Positions 24,001-32,481 are shown, numbered from the stretch's first letter. The stretch is 38,869 bases of DNA from Candidatus Desulfatibia vada (GCA_014383215.1 JACNIG010000287.1:1-38869); one strand, 5' to 3'. Program-made: numbers and translations. The notes: a model not told the origin generated them from the sequence alone.

Positions 24001-24405
24001 TTACCAAAGACTTTGAACATATTGATAATTTAAGATTCTTTTGTCTTTTGTAAGAATCGTGGCATTCTCTTCTCGCGCCGTTGCCACAATTATCTGATCT
24101 GCCGGATCGTCATGGAAAGGCTCTGGGAGTATTGTTGAGCGGTAGGCTATCACGGGTGTAAGATGGACAAATCTGAGTTTTGGCATTTCCAAAGCGGCAT
24201 TGATCCACTCCTCCGGGTTGTAGGAAATACCAAGCTTCTCTTTTTCTAAAAGCTTACTGAATTCCCAAGGTGAAATTGCAGATAATAGAAGTTCATCATA
24301 TCTATCTGTGTTTTCAATCAGTTTTGTGACTTTCGGCGACAGATTTTGAGGGCGCATATTCCACCAAACCCAGGTATGAGTATCAAGCAGGTATTTTATT
24401 GACAT
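24001..24405 (-). CDS. PIN-domain toxin of a type II toxin-antitoxin system (VapC-like)
   Basis: A 134-residue PIN ribonuclease. The acidic residues expected for Mg2+ are present: Asp in KYLLDTHTW, Glu in SPWEFSKLL, and the Asp pair in DPADQIIVATARE, with the last one in LTKDKRI. The family cuts tRNA or rRNA when freed from its antitoxin. The start is MSIKYLL; it overlaps the antitoxin end by 10 bases, and the track start three codons earlier is less likely. It sits in a small accessory patch beside AbiE and transposase remnants, but itself has no stop or frameshift, so it seems functional. Confidence 0.9.
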   Translation of the reverse strand: MSIKYLLDTHTWVWWNMRPQNLSPKVTKLIENTDRYDELLLSAISPWEFSKLLEKEKLGISYNPEEWINAALEMPKLRFVHLTPVIAYRSTILPEPFHDDPADQIIVATAREENATILTKDKRILNYQYVQSLW

Positions 24406-24629
24406 GCTTCCCACAACCCTTCGCCAAGCGGAGTGATTATATCCTTTTCGAAAACAAAAGCATCTGAAAGCATTCCTGCTGTGGGTTTCATGACGGATTT
24501 GCGATAGGGAACGACTTGAGCAAGGGGCTTACCTCTTTTCGTTATGACGATGGTTTCTTGGGATTTTGCGACCTCGTTTAATACCTTTAACGCATGTGCC
24601 TTAAATTCACTTATGGCCATTGTTTTCAT
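24396..24629 (-). CDS. Phd/YefM-type antitoxin
   Basis: A 77-residue antitoxin with the Phd/YefM DNA-binding half (MAISEFKAHALKVLNEVAKS, ETIVITKRGKPLAQVVPY) and a C-terminal tail that should wrap the PIN toxin. The start is the ATG at 24629, preceded by GGGGGTGG about 6 bases away; the track adds 11 unlikely residues. It is first in the pair, as usual, so it can repress the operon. The gene overlaps the toxin by 10 bases. Confidence 0.88.
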   Translation of the reverse strand: MKTMAISEFKAHALKVLNEVAKSQETIVITKRGKPLAQVVPYRKSVMKPTAGMLSDAFVFEKDIITPLGEGLWEACQ

Positions 24630-25012
24630 TCGACCACCCCCTTTTTTTTCAAAAATAGTCAATTAAAATGGTCAAGTCAAGAGGAAATGTCAAAAGTTAT
24701 ATTGGGCAGAACGTGCCGGTGAGCAGCGGCATTAAAAGTTGGAAAGCTAAAAGCTGCTTTTGAAATCAGAAATTATTAAATAGCTTGAACCGCAGGATAA
24801 TTGCCGCCTGCCCCACTTGTTGATTATGCTAACATGTTGAATTAACGAATAATATATCTTTTATTCACTATTCAAGATTTGACACCATTTGCCAACGATT
24901 ATGTCGTGAATATTGCTTGTGTTTTTTGATTAGGGTGGCTATTTTGATATGAAAATGCTATTTGGAGGCCAGGGAATACTTGGTCTTGGGTCATTGTTTC
25001 TTCTGAGGTTGC
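24630..25012. other. Gene-free stretch before the siroheme gene
   Basis: 383 bases with no supported gene. A/T-rich segments near 24840-24960 could hold promoters for the haem/siroheme operon to the right and the toxin-antitoxin operon to the left. I see no tRNA, riboswitch-like fold or strong hairpin. Confidence 0.5.
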
Positions 25013-25672
25013 ATGAGATATTATCCAATCTGTCTTGACATACAAAATCGTAATTGTTTAGTGGTGGGAGGGGGCTCCGTCGGCACTCGCAAGGTGATTA
25101 CCCTTTTGAGCTGCGGGGCCAATGTAACCGTCGTCAGTCCGGCCCCAAGCGCACACTTGCAGGAACTGGCCAATAACGGATCAGTCATGATGAAAAATCG
25201 ACCTTTCCGATTTGCTGATCTGGCCGGCATGTTTCTGGTTTGCAGTGCAACCGACGACCAGGAGCTGAACCGACAAATTCATGCAAACGCAGAAGATCTT
25301 GGTATGCTGTGCAATGTAGCGGATCGCCCTGAAGTGTGCAATTTTATTCTGCCTTCGATTGTAAACCGCGGGGATTTGATCATTGCTATCTCTACTTCGG
25401 GCCAAAGCCCTGCTTTTGCAAAAAAACTGCGCAAGGATCTCGCAAAGGTTTTCGGAAACGAATATGCCGAATTTCTAAAATTAATGGGTGCTGTCCGCAA
25501 AAAGCTGTTAAGCCGGGACCACCGGCCGGAGGCCCATAAGCATCTTTTTGAACAGCTGATCAACGGGGATCTTGTTGCTATGATTAAAGAGCATCAATAC
25601 GAAGCTATCAATGCCCTGTTGTTTAAAATTCTTGGCAAAGGGTACGAGTTCGAATCATTAATGAACGAGTAA
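25013..25672 (+). CDS. Precorrin-2 dehydrogenase/sirohydrochlorin ferrochelatase
   Basis: Converts precorrin-2 to sirohydrochlorin and may insert iron, giving siroheme, the cofactor of dissimilatory sulfite reductase and the starting point of the alternative haem route in sulfate reducers. It has 219 residues, equal to the CysG N-terminal half or Met8. The NAD site is VVGGGSVGTRKV. The region LCNVADRPEVCNFILPSIVNRGDL and STSGQSPAFAKKLR are family hallmarks. GAGG lies 6 bases before the ATG. It is followed by ccsA/hemX and hemA, so all serve tetrapyrrole metabolism. Confidence 0.93.
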   Translation: MRYYPICLDIQNRNCLVVGGGSVGTRKVITLLSCGANVTVVSPAPSAHLQELANNGSVMMKNRPFRFADLAGMFLVCSATDDQELNRQIHANAEDLGMLCNVADRPEVCNFILPSIVNRGDLIIAISTSGQSPAFAKKLRKDLAKVFGNEYAEFLKLMGAVRKKLLSRDHRPEAHKHLFEQLINGDLVAMIKEHQYEAINALLFKILGKGYEFESLMNE

Positions 25673-25705
25673 GCCTCGTGAAAACGCGCACCAATGGTGG
25701 CATAA

Positions 25706-26527
25706 GTGGAAATTATTATTCTCATTACAATCATTTTCTACCTGCTGAGCACAGCCGGCTACTTTGCCTATCTTTTCCGGCAAAAAAACTATCTTCAGCA
25801 AACAGGCTACTACCTGCTCGCCGCCGGTTTTGTGTTGCATACCATGGCGCTTGCATACGGGTTTATTCAATCCGAACAGATCCCCGTTAAAAACCTTTTT
25901 GAAACGCTCTCGATAGCCTGCTGGGCCATTGCCGGTGTTTTTCTGATCTTGCAATATAAATTCAAGCTTAAGATTCTGGGGATATATGCTGCTCCGCTTT
26001 TGACCATTGTCATGGCGCTTGCATCCCGGCTGCCCAAGGAACCGGTGCAGGTTGAAAACATTTATAACAACCTCTGGTTTATTGTTCATATTATCGCAGT
26101 GTTTATCGGTGAAGCCTCATTTGCTCTGGCTTGCGGAGTGGGGCTTTTATATCTCGTCCAGGAACACGCCATTAAGACCAAACATCACGGTTTTTTTTTC
26201 AGACGACTCCCTTCTTTGGAGCTGCTTGATTCCACCGGGTATGGATGTATCGTCGCCGGTTTTACCATGCTCTCTTTAGGCCTTGTGTCCGGTTTCGTGT
26301 ATGCCAAATTGGTCTGGGGTAAATTCTTGAGCTGGGATCCCAAAGAGGTCTGGGCGGGTATAACCTGGCTTTTGTATGCTGCTTTGCTCCATCAGCGCCT
26401 TATCGCCGGGTGGCGCGGACGCAGAGCGGCAGTTATGGCCATAATTGGCTTTGCAGCCGTTTTATTTACTTTTTTTGGTGTCAACTTCCTGTTAAAGGGG
26501 CATCACGGAGAATTTACCCGCTGGTAA
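25706..26527 (+). CDS. CcsA/HemX-type cytochrome c assembly membrane protein
   Basis: A 273-residue integral membrane protein with about eight helices. The haem-handling WD motif is in KFLSWDPKEVWAGITWLLY, as in CcsA and CcmC families. The same protein beside hemA is called HemX in Gram-positive bacteria, where it affects HemA levels, so cytochrome assembly and haem regulation are both possible. The start is GTG at 25706 with GGTGG before it. It begins 33 bases after the siroheme gene and ends 6 bases before hemA, so the three form one operon. Confidence 0.88.
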   Translation: MEIIILITIIFYLLSTAGYFAYLFRQKNYLQQTGYYLLAAGFVLHTMALAYGFIQSEQIPVKNLFETLSIACWAIAGVFLILQYKFKLKILGIYAAPLLTIVMALASRLPKEPVQVENIYNNLWFIVHIIAVFIGEASFALACGVGLLYLVQEHAIKTKHHGFFFRRLPSLELLDSTGYGCIVAGFTMLSLGLVSGFVYAKLVWGKFLSWDPKEVWAGITWLLYAALLHQRLIAGWRGRRAAVMAIIGFAAVLFTFFGVNFLLKGHHGEFTRW

Positions 26528-26533
26528 AGCGTC

Positions 26534-27802
26534 ATGGATGAGATTGTTTTATTAGGCATAAATCACAAAACAGCACCTATAGAACTCCGGGAATGCCTTG
26601 CTTTCTCGAATGAAGAGACCCTTGCCGCCCTGGAAACATTTAAAGCATCGCCGGTAATCAGTGAAGTGATGGTTATTTCCACCTGCAACCGGGTTGAAAT
26701 TTTACTTGCCACCGAAAACCAAACCAAAGCTGCGGAAACCGCCAAAACGTACCTGTCTGCTTCCAAAAAACTGCCGGTAGCTAAATTTGAACAAGCCCTT
26801 TATACCCACTGCGGCGATGAAGCTGTGCGCCATATCTTCAAGGTCGCCGCCAGTCTCGATTCAATGATGGTGGGAGAACCCCAGATCCTGGGACAAATCA
26901 AAGAAGCTTATCATACCGCCTCCTTAAAAAAGACTTCCGGTGTTCTTTTAAACCGACTGCTGCATCGCGCTTTTTTCGTAGCAAAGCGTGTGCGCTCTGA
27001 AACCGGAATCGGAGACCATGCCGTATCGATAAGTTATGCAGCTATCGAATTAGGTAAAAAAATATTCGGTTCCCTTGAAGGCAAAAAAGCGTTGCTCGTC
27101 GGAGCTGGCGAAATGGCTGAACTGGCCGTGGAACACCTGCTTCGAAACAAATCCGGTGATATCTTTGTTGCCAACAGAACTTTCGAGCGCGGGGTAAAGC
27201 TGGCTCAAAAATTCAACGGCCAGGCCGTTCGATTTGAAGAAATCGTAGACTGTCTGCAGATTGTGGATATTATCATCAGCTCAACAGGGTCGCCTGATTT
27301 TATTATCACCCGTGATCAAGTCAAAGGAATCATGCGCATCCGGCGCAACCGCCCTCTTTTCTTTATTGATATTGCCGTGCCGCGCGATATCGATCCGGCC
27401 ATAAACCGGCTTAACAATGCTTATGTGTATGATATTGATGACTTACAAGGGATCATCGAAGAAAATATTGAAGAGCGCAACCGCGAAGCGATCAAAGGTG
27501 CAAGAATTGTCGATGAGTCTGTAATTCATTTCCGGCAGTGGTATGAGAACCTGAGCGCGGTTCCCACCATCGTTGCGTTGAGGGAAAAAATGAATTCTAT
27601 TGCAGAAACGGAAATCAAAAAAACCCTCCAGTCTTTAAGCCATTTGTCGGATCAAGATCACCAGGCTATTACAAAGATGGCGAACGCCATGGTCAATAAA
27701 ATCCTGCATGACCCGACCCGCTTGCTTAAAAGCAATGAGGACCATGGTGAAAAATCTGATCATCTTGATATTACAAGAAAACTTTTTGGACTGGACGAGT
27801 AA
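26534..27802 (+). CDS. hemA: Glutamyl-tRNA reductase
   Basis: First committed step of tetrapyrrole synthesis by the C5 route: reduces glutamyl-tRNA to glutamate-1-semialdehyde with NADPH. It has 422 residues, a normal length. The catalytic cysteine is Cys51 in STCNRVEI. The NADPH domain has KALLVGAGEMAELAV and the family signature VAKRVRSETGIG is complete. The C-terminus holds the dimerisation helices. The start is 6 bases after the upstream stop, without a strong ribosome binding site, so translation is likely coupled. It supplies the precursor that the siroheme enzyme upstream consumes. Confidence 0.97.
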   Translation: MDEIVLLGINHKTAPIELRECLAFSNEETLAALETFKASPVISEVMVISTCNRVEILLATENQTKAAETAKTYLSASKKLPVAKFEQALYTHCGDEAVRHIFKVAASLDSMMVGEPQILGQIKEAYHTASLKKTSGVLLNRLLHRAFFVAKRVRSETGIGDHAVSISYAAIELGKKIFGSLEGKKALLVGAGEMAELAVEHLLRNKSGDIFVANRTFERGVKLAQKFNGQAVRFEEIVDCLQIVDIIISSTGSPDFIITRDQVKGIMRIRRNRPLFFIDIAVPRDIDPAINRLNNAYVYDIDDLQGIIEENIEERNREAIKGARIVDESVIHFRQWYENLSAVPTIVALREKMNSIAETEIKKTLQSLSHLSDQDHQAITKMANAMVNKILHDPTRLLKSNEDHGEKSDHLDITRKLFGLDE

Positions 27803-27853
27803 AGAATCCTGGCCCAAAGGACCAGGTTGTTAGGACTAAAAAAGGAGGTTGTT

Positions 27854-28792
27854 TTGAAAAAAACCGTGTTTTTATTTCCCGGCCAGGGATCTCAGGCTGT
27901 TGGTATGGGTCAGGACTTTTACCAGGAATTCGATTTTGTTAAAGAAATTTTCGACATGGCAGAGGAAATTGCCAAGATAAACCTCTCGAAGCTGTGCTTT
28001 AATGGACCCCTCGAAGATCTTACCGCAACGGTCAACCTGCAGCCGGCCATCACCGCAGTTAATCTCGCTTGTCTGGCCGCCATTGAAAAAGAGGGCATAA
28101 AACCTGATATCACCGCCGGCCACAGCCTCGGCGAATACAGTGCACTATGTGCCTCCGGCGTTGTTTCAAAACCGGATACGTTCAGGCTTGTCTTTAAAAG
28201 AGGTCTGCTAATGCATCGGGAATCAACCAAGCATAAAGGAGCTATGCAGGCTATTGTCGGACTGCCCATCGATGCTGTTCAACAGATAGTCGCCGAGGCT
28301 CAACAGGACGGTGTCATTGCCGTGGCCAACCACAACGCCGAACTACAGATTGTTATTACAGGTGCCCCGGATCCGGTCAAGAAAGCTGCATCGCTGGCAG
28401 TATCACAACGCGCGCGAGCCATACCTTTAAAAGTGAGCGGAGCCTGGCATAGCGATTTGATTAAAGGAGCCGAAGATGAGTTCACAGATTTTCTGAACAC
28501 ATTTACGTTTATCGCTCCGGAAAGGCCCGTTATTATGAACGTTACGGGCGCTTTGGTCGAAAATCCCGATGCAATAAAAGCGCTTATGGCCCAACAACTG
28601 TGCAGCCCCGTCAAATGGTATGACACCATATGCAAACTTATCGAGGACCGGGTGGAATACTTTGTCGAAGTCGGCCCGGGCAAAGTACTAACCGGTTTAT
28701 TAAAAAAGATTTTGCCCAAGGATTATCCTTGCAAAATTTATAACATCAACAGCATGCGGCATCTGGAACAATTTTTTAAAGAAATCACGTGA
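27854..28792 (+). CDS. fabD: Malonyl-CoA:ACP transacylase
   Basis: Moves malonyl groups from CoA to acyl carrier protein for fatty-acid elongation. It has 312 residues. The nucleophile is Ser91 in GHSLGEY, with Arg116 and His199 (GAWHS) in place, and the opening FLFPGQGSQ is the family signature. The start is TTG at 27854, not the track start 9 codons earlier: GGAGG lies 5 to 6 bases before this TTG and the protein then begins MKKTVFLFPG. No other fatty-acid genes are adjacent. It follows hemA by 51 bases and probably shares its transcript. Confidence 0.96.
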   Translation: MKKTVFLFPGQGSQAVGMGQDFYQEFDFVKEIFDMAEEIAKINLSKLCFNGPLEDLTATVNLQPAITAVNLACLAAIEKEGIKPDITAGHSLGEYSALCASGVVSKPDTFRLVFKRGLLMHRESTKHKGAMQAIVGLPIDAVQQIVAEAQQDGVIAVANHNAELQIVITGAPDPVKKAASLAVSQRARAIPLKVSGAWHSDLIKGAEDEFTDFLNTFTFIAPERPVIMNVTGALVENPDAIKALMAQQLCSPVKWYDTICKLIEDRVEYFVEVGPGKVLTGLLKKILPKDYPCKIYNINSMRHLEQFFKEIT

Positions 28793-28935
28793 CTTGCATC
28801 TGGGGCATAATTGTTTATATTGTTCTAACGGACGTAATAACGGAAACTTTTTTTCTTTACATAGCAATTCTTGTGATGTAATATTAGCTTTTCAGTAAAA
28901 ATAGATGCAATACAGTAACAGTTAAAGGTCTGATT

Positions 28936-29298
28936 ATGAAAAATAAAGATGTCGAATACTTTAAAGAGCTTCTAACCAACCACTTGGAAGAGCTTTTTGC
29001 CCAGGCCGGTGATACTGTCTCGGGCATGACCGCCCCCAAAGAGAATTTTCCGGACCCGACCGACAGGGCTGCCTTAGAATCTGACCGTAATTTTATGCTG
29101 CGGATCAGGGACCGTGAGAGTAAGCTGATCAAAAAAATTAAGAAAGCTCTTGAGCGCATTGAAAACCAGACTTTCGGACTCTGTGAAAAATGCGGTGATG
29201 ATATTTCAATAAAACGCCTTAAAGCAAGGCCTGTAACTGCCCATTGCATTGGCTGTAAAACCAAAGAAGAGGCTTTTGAGAAAGCCCTTGGATTGTAA
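28936..29298 (+). CDS. dksA: DksA-type RNA polymerase-binding protein
   Basis: A 120-residue DksA family protein, the second in the window. It has the coiled-coil tip PDPTDRAALESD with DxxDxA intact, and a zinc finger with CEKC and CIGC. In E. coli DksA works with ppGpp at rRNA and stress promoters. It shares most of its conserved positions with the protein at 13435-13794 and differs mainly in the first 40 residues. AAAGGT lies 7 bases before the ATG. The PHP gene begins inside its last codons. Which paralogue is the true functional DksA cannot be settled here. Confidence 0.92.
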   Translation: MKNKDVEYFKELLTNHLEELFAQAGDTVSGMTAPKENFPDPTDRAALESDRNFMLRIRDRESKLIKKIKKALERIENQTFGLCEKCGDDISIKRLKARPVTAHCIGCKTKEEAFEKALGL

Positions 29299-30157
29299 AG
29301 AAAATCTGAAAATCGACCTTCACATACACTCTACCGCTTCAGATGGAACCCTCTCGCCCATAGAAATCCTCCGCCTGGCTCGCCAACTTAACCTCGGAGC
29401 TATTGCTATTACGGATCATGACACCATGGCCGGGGTAAAAGACGCACTTGCACACGGGATTCCTCCTGCTTTAAAATTTTTAACCGGTGTCGAAATCAGC
29501 GTCCTGCCGCCGCCGGCTTTTTCTTATCTGGGAAGTTTTCATGTTCTGGGCTATTCCATCGACCCTGACAATACCCTTTTGAATCATACCCTTGACGAAC
29601 TCCAGCAGGCCAGAAAAAACCGCAATCCGCGCATTTTAAAGATCCTCAACGAGCTGGGCTTCAACATTACCTTAACCCAGGTTCAGAAAGAAGCCGGGGA
29701 GTGTCAACTTGGAAGACCTCACATTGCACAGCTCATGATAAAAAAAGGTTATGTAAAATCTATTAATGAGGCCTTTGACAGATACTTAAGCCAAGGTAAG
29801 CCGGCGTATGTTGATAAATACCGGCTTGACTGTGCCAAAGCTATCGAAATTATCCTGAGTGCCGGCGGCGTTCCGGTACTGGCGCATCCATTTCTTATCC
29901 AAACACAGAATGCTAAAATCCTTGAAGATCTTGTTGTCACTTTAATGGAAATGGGCCTGAAGGGGCTGGAGGTCTATTATCCTGAACAAACGCCTGAAAA
30001 AACCGCTCATTATACTGACATTGCAAAGCGCCATGGTTTATTAGTGACTGGCGGCACTGACTTTCACGGTTCTTTAAAGCCGGAAATACAAATGGGGTCC
30101 GGCAGGGGCAACCTTTCCATCCCTTACGCCATCTATGAAAAACTAGTCGGCATATAA
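29276..30157 (+). CDS. PHP-domain phosphoesterase
   Basis: A PHP-family metallo-phosphoesterase, about 293 residues. The metal ligands are visible in DLHIHSTASDGT, ITDHDTM, GVEIS, AHPF and TDFHG. The segment GRPHIAQLMIKKGYV between them is typical of the branch that acts on nucleoside 3',5'-bisphosphates and short RNA ends. The start is uncertain. There is no ATG; TTG at 29276 with AGAGG 3 to 5 bases before it, or TTG at 29288, are possible, and both overlap dksA. Family members usually begin only a few residues before the DLHIHS motif, so a late start is favoured. Confidence 0.88.
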   Translation: MRKPLDCKENLKIDLHIHSTASDGTLSPIEILRLARQLNLGAIAITDHDTMAGVKDALAHGIPPALKFLTGVEISVLPPPAFSYLGSFHVLGYSIDPDNTLLNHTLDELQQARKNRNPRILKILNELGFNITLTQVQKEAGECQLGRPHIAQLMIKKGYVKSINEAFDRYLSQGKPAYVDKYRLDCAKAIEIILSAGGVPVLAHPFLIQTQNAKILEDLVVTLMEMGLKGLEVYYPEQTPEKTAHYTDIAKRHGLLVTGGTDFHGSLKPEIQMGSGRGNLSIPYAIYEKLVGI

Positions 30158-30209
30158 TAAATTCGTAAAAAATCGTATTCATCTTTCAAAAGCCTCGAAA
30201 GGAACATAA

Positions 30210-30908
30210 ATGTTAAGCGCAGACCGTGCCGAACTGCAGCGTAAACTTCTGTATGAGTTTGAAAATACAAGTCTTTTAGAAGAATCCCTGCGGCATAGCT
30301 CTTTTGTAAATGAGCAGGCCGATATTGGCATGCGGGATAATGAGCGACTTGAGTTTCTGGGTGATGCGGTATTAAACCTTGTTGTCGGAGACATACTCAT
30401 GCAGCGCTATCCGGACTCTGAGGAAGGAGATCTTTCCAGAATGCGTGCCACCCTGGTGAATGAAACTCAGCTGGCTGCGATTGCCCGCAGCCTAAACCTC
30501 GGTTCCTACCTGCAACTGGGCAAAGGAGAGATCCAGACAAACGGCCGGGAAAAGAATTCCATTTTGGCTGGCACCCTTGAAGCCGTCATGGCTGCTATGT
30601 ATTTAGATGGCGGTTTTGAAGCCGCATTTAATGTCATTGACAGGCATTTTTCACCATTAATCGTTGCCGGCGCAACACCCATGGTAAGCTTTGATTACAA
30701 AAGCCAGGTTCAGGAATTCGTCCAGGTAACTCAACAAGAGATGCCGCTTTATACTGTTATCCACGAAAGCGGACCGGATCATGACAAGACCTTCCAGGTG
30801 CGGCTGCAATTGCAACAGCTCCATGCTGAAGGAGTAGGCAAAAGCAAAAAGCTGGCTGAACAGGATGCTGCCCGCAACGCCCTGGAACTATTAAAAGCTG
30901 GAACTTGA
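30210..30908 (+). CDS. rnc: Ribonuclease III
   Basis: Double-strand-specific endoribonuclease of rRNA processing, 232 residues. The catalytic domain has the signature NERLEFLGDAVL with Glu48 and Asp52. The double-strand RNA-binding domain is at the end (KSQVQEFVQ, KSKKLAEQDAARNALELL). The second catalytic pair, Asp-x-x-Glu in E. coli (ADTVEAL), reads AGTLEAV: the glutamate is kept but the aspartate is glycine. AAAGGA lies 7 bases before the ATG. It ends just before the minisatellite repeat. Confidence 0.95.
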   Translation: MLSADRAELQRKLLYEFENTSLLEESLRHSSFVNEQADIGMRDNERLEFLGDAVLNLVVGDILMQRYPDSEEGDLSRMRATLVNETQLAAIARSLNLGSYLQLGKGEIQTNGREKNSILAGTLEAVMAAMYLDGGFEAAFNVIDRHFSPLIVAGATPMVSFDYKSQVQEFVQVTQQEMPLYTVIHESGPDHDKTFQVRLQLQQLHAEGVGKSKKLAEQDAARNALELLKAGT

Positions 30909-30918
30909 TACTGGATGC

Positions 30919-31030
30919 TTGTTTCTTGATACTTATTCCTTGATACTTGTTCCTTGATACTTGTTCCTTGATACTTGTTTCTTGATGCTTGTTTCTTGAT
31001 GCTTGTTTCTTGATGCTTGTTTCTTGATGC
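30919..31030 (+). repeat. 14-bp tandem repeat (minisatellite), eight full units
   Basis: Eight head-to-tail copies of a 14-base unit, TTGTTTCTTGATGC or close variants: four with GATAC endings first, then four identical copies of TTGTTTCTTGATGC. Degenerate part-units flank it. It fills the gap between rnc and the radical SAM gene. The last four units are identical, suggesting recent expansion. The 103-residue minus-strand ORF here is only the translation of the repeat. Confidence 0.95.
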
Positions 31031-31061
31031 TTGATAATTTTAAAAAAAATCAAAGGTTTGC

Positions 31062-32198
31062 ATGACAAACAACATCCTCAAGGATGCCGGTCAAAGTGGC
31101 CCGCCAAGTAATATCCAGAAATCCGGCATCCCCGAAGAATCGGGATTTCCGCTTCGCTCCAACCAGCATCCAGCATCCAGCACCCGACCATTCATCATTC
31201 CTGTGTTTTTACCCCACCACGGGTGTCCCCACCGCTGCCTTTTCTGTAACCAGATGACGATAACAAGTATCAAAAAGAATCTGCTGGATACGGAACAGCT
31301 TCACCTGTGGATCAATGAATTTCTAAAATATAAAAAAAAACAGCGGTATCCGGTTCAAATTGCTTTTTACGGCGGCAATTTTCTGGGGCTGAAAACAGAT
31401 GATATCAAGCGTCTGCTTCACGAAGCCGCCAAGTTCGTCAGGGACGGACAGGTCGACAGCATCAGGTTCTCTACGAGGCCGGACACCATCAACAATCAGA
31501 GGCTGGATGCCATCAAACAATATCCGGTGGCAGCCATAGAGCTGGGCGTCCAGTCCATGGACGACCAGGTGCTGGCCACTGCCAACCGGGGGCACACCGC
31601 CCTTGACACCGAACAAGCGGTAGAACTCCTCAAGGCTCGCAAATATACAATCGGTCTGCAGATGATGGTGGGTTTGCCCGGTGATGATGAAGCCAAAGCT
31701 CTTGCCACCGGTCGCAGAATTGCCGGCCTGGGCCCTGATTTTGTCAGAATTTATCCTACGGTGGTGCTGGCCGACAGCCCCCTGGCCGCGTGGTATCAGC
31801 AAGGAGAATATGCGCCCTGGCCTCTCAAGCAATGCGTCACTGTTGTTAAAAAGCTTTATCTGATGTTTACAAACAATAAAATTCCGGTCATCCGCATGGG
31901 GCTGCAGTCTTCGGAAGCTCTCGAAGAAGGATCAACCATTTTGGCCGGCCCCTATCATCCGGCCTTCGGACATCTGGTGCATTCGGAGATCTTTCTTGAC
32001 AGGGCTGCGGCCGCTATCAAGCCTGCAACAAGCAATCATGATGCCGTCACTTTAAAGGTTCATCCGCACAGCCTTTCCAAAATGAGAGGCTTGAACAATC
32101 AAAACATTGAAATTCTAAAAAGAAAATTTCACGTCAAGGATCTTCAAATTATACCGGACTCCGCCCTTTCCCAGAACAAGCTGGTTGTACTGCAATAA
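31062..32198 (+). CDS. Radical SAM protein, Elp3-like domain
   Basis: A 378-residue radical S-adenosylmethionine protein. The iron-sulfur cluster motif CxxxCxxC is Cys55, Cys59 and Cys62 (CPHRCLFC), with the AdoMet-binding GGNF in IAFYGGNFLGL. The middle matches the Elp3-like radical SAM domain (ELGVQSMDDQVL, GLQMMVGLPGDD). The substrate is unknown. The ATG at 31062 has AAAGGT 6 bases before. The first 40 residues (PPSNIQKSGIPEESGFPLR) are unlike the family and look translated from repeat-type DNA, while homologues usually begin shortly before the PFIIPVFLPHHGC segment. Confidence 0.88.
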   Translation: MTNNILKDAGQSGPPSNIQKSGIPEESGFPLRSNQHPASSTRPFIIPVFLPHHGCPHRCLFCNQMTITSIKKNLLDTEQLHLWINEFLKYKKKQRYPVQIAFYGGNFLGLKTDDIKRLLHEAAKFVRDGQVDSIRFSTRPDTINNQRLDAIKQYPVAAIELGVQSMDDQVLATANRGHTALDTEQAVELLKARKYTIGLQMMVGLPGDDEAKALATGRRIAGLGPDFVRIYPTVVLADSPLAAWYQQGEYAPWPLKQCVTVVKKLYLMFTNNKIPVIRMGLQSSEALEEGSTILAGPYHPAFGHLVHSEIFLDRAAAAIKPATSNHDAVTLKVHPHSLSKMRGLNNQNIEILKRKFHVKDLQIIPDSALSQNKLVVLQ

Positions 32199-32247
32199 AG
32201 ATAGCCTCTAAAGTATTTTTTTAAAATGTCGATATATGATTTAGTGT

Positions 32248-32392
32248 TAGTGTCTATCCATAAATGAGGATTTTTGTTCAAGATCAAGGCATGCGAAAAA
32301 AATAACCACAGGCATATAGTTGATATTCCGAGGATTATTTTTTGAGCATAACGCAGATATTGGGCAAAAAGACCATTGATGGATGGGCACTA
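32248..32392. mobile_element. MITE-like element with terminal inverted repeats
   Basis: About 145 bp with ends TAGTGTCTATCCATAAATG and CATTGATGGATGGGCACTA, which pair over roughly 17 bases with few mismatches. There is no open frame inside. Its layout is that of a miniature inverted-repeat element that would be moved by a transposase elsewhere. I also recall very similar sequence dispersed in Desulfobacteraceae genomes, but I cannot check that here. The rest of the 279-base gap holds no full gene apart from the short frame at 32431. Confidence 0.65.
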
Positions 32393-32430
32393 GCTATATA
32401 ATTACGCTTTCGGAAGCAACATGGGGCCTT

Positions 32431-32481
32431 ATGAAATCTAAAGGGCTGGACGTTGGTTTTACAGTGGCAAAAGTATCATGA
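32431..32481 (+). CDS. Possible 16-codon leader peptide
   Basis: ATG to TGA encoding MKSKGLDVGFTVAKVS. Its stop overlaps the ATG of the cyclic-nucleotide-binding gene (ATGA), and GGGG lies shortly before. Such overlap allows coupled translation, but a frame this short may be chance. Confidence 0.3.
   Translation: MKSKGLDVGFTVAKVS

Noticed and set aside
30757-31068. 103-residue minus-strand ORF across the tandem repeat
   Set aside because: Its KHQETSIKKQASRN pattern is only the translation of the 14-bp units read through all frames.
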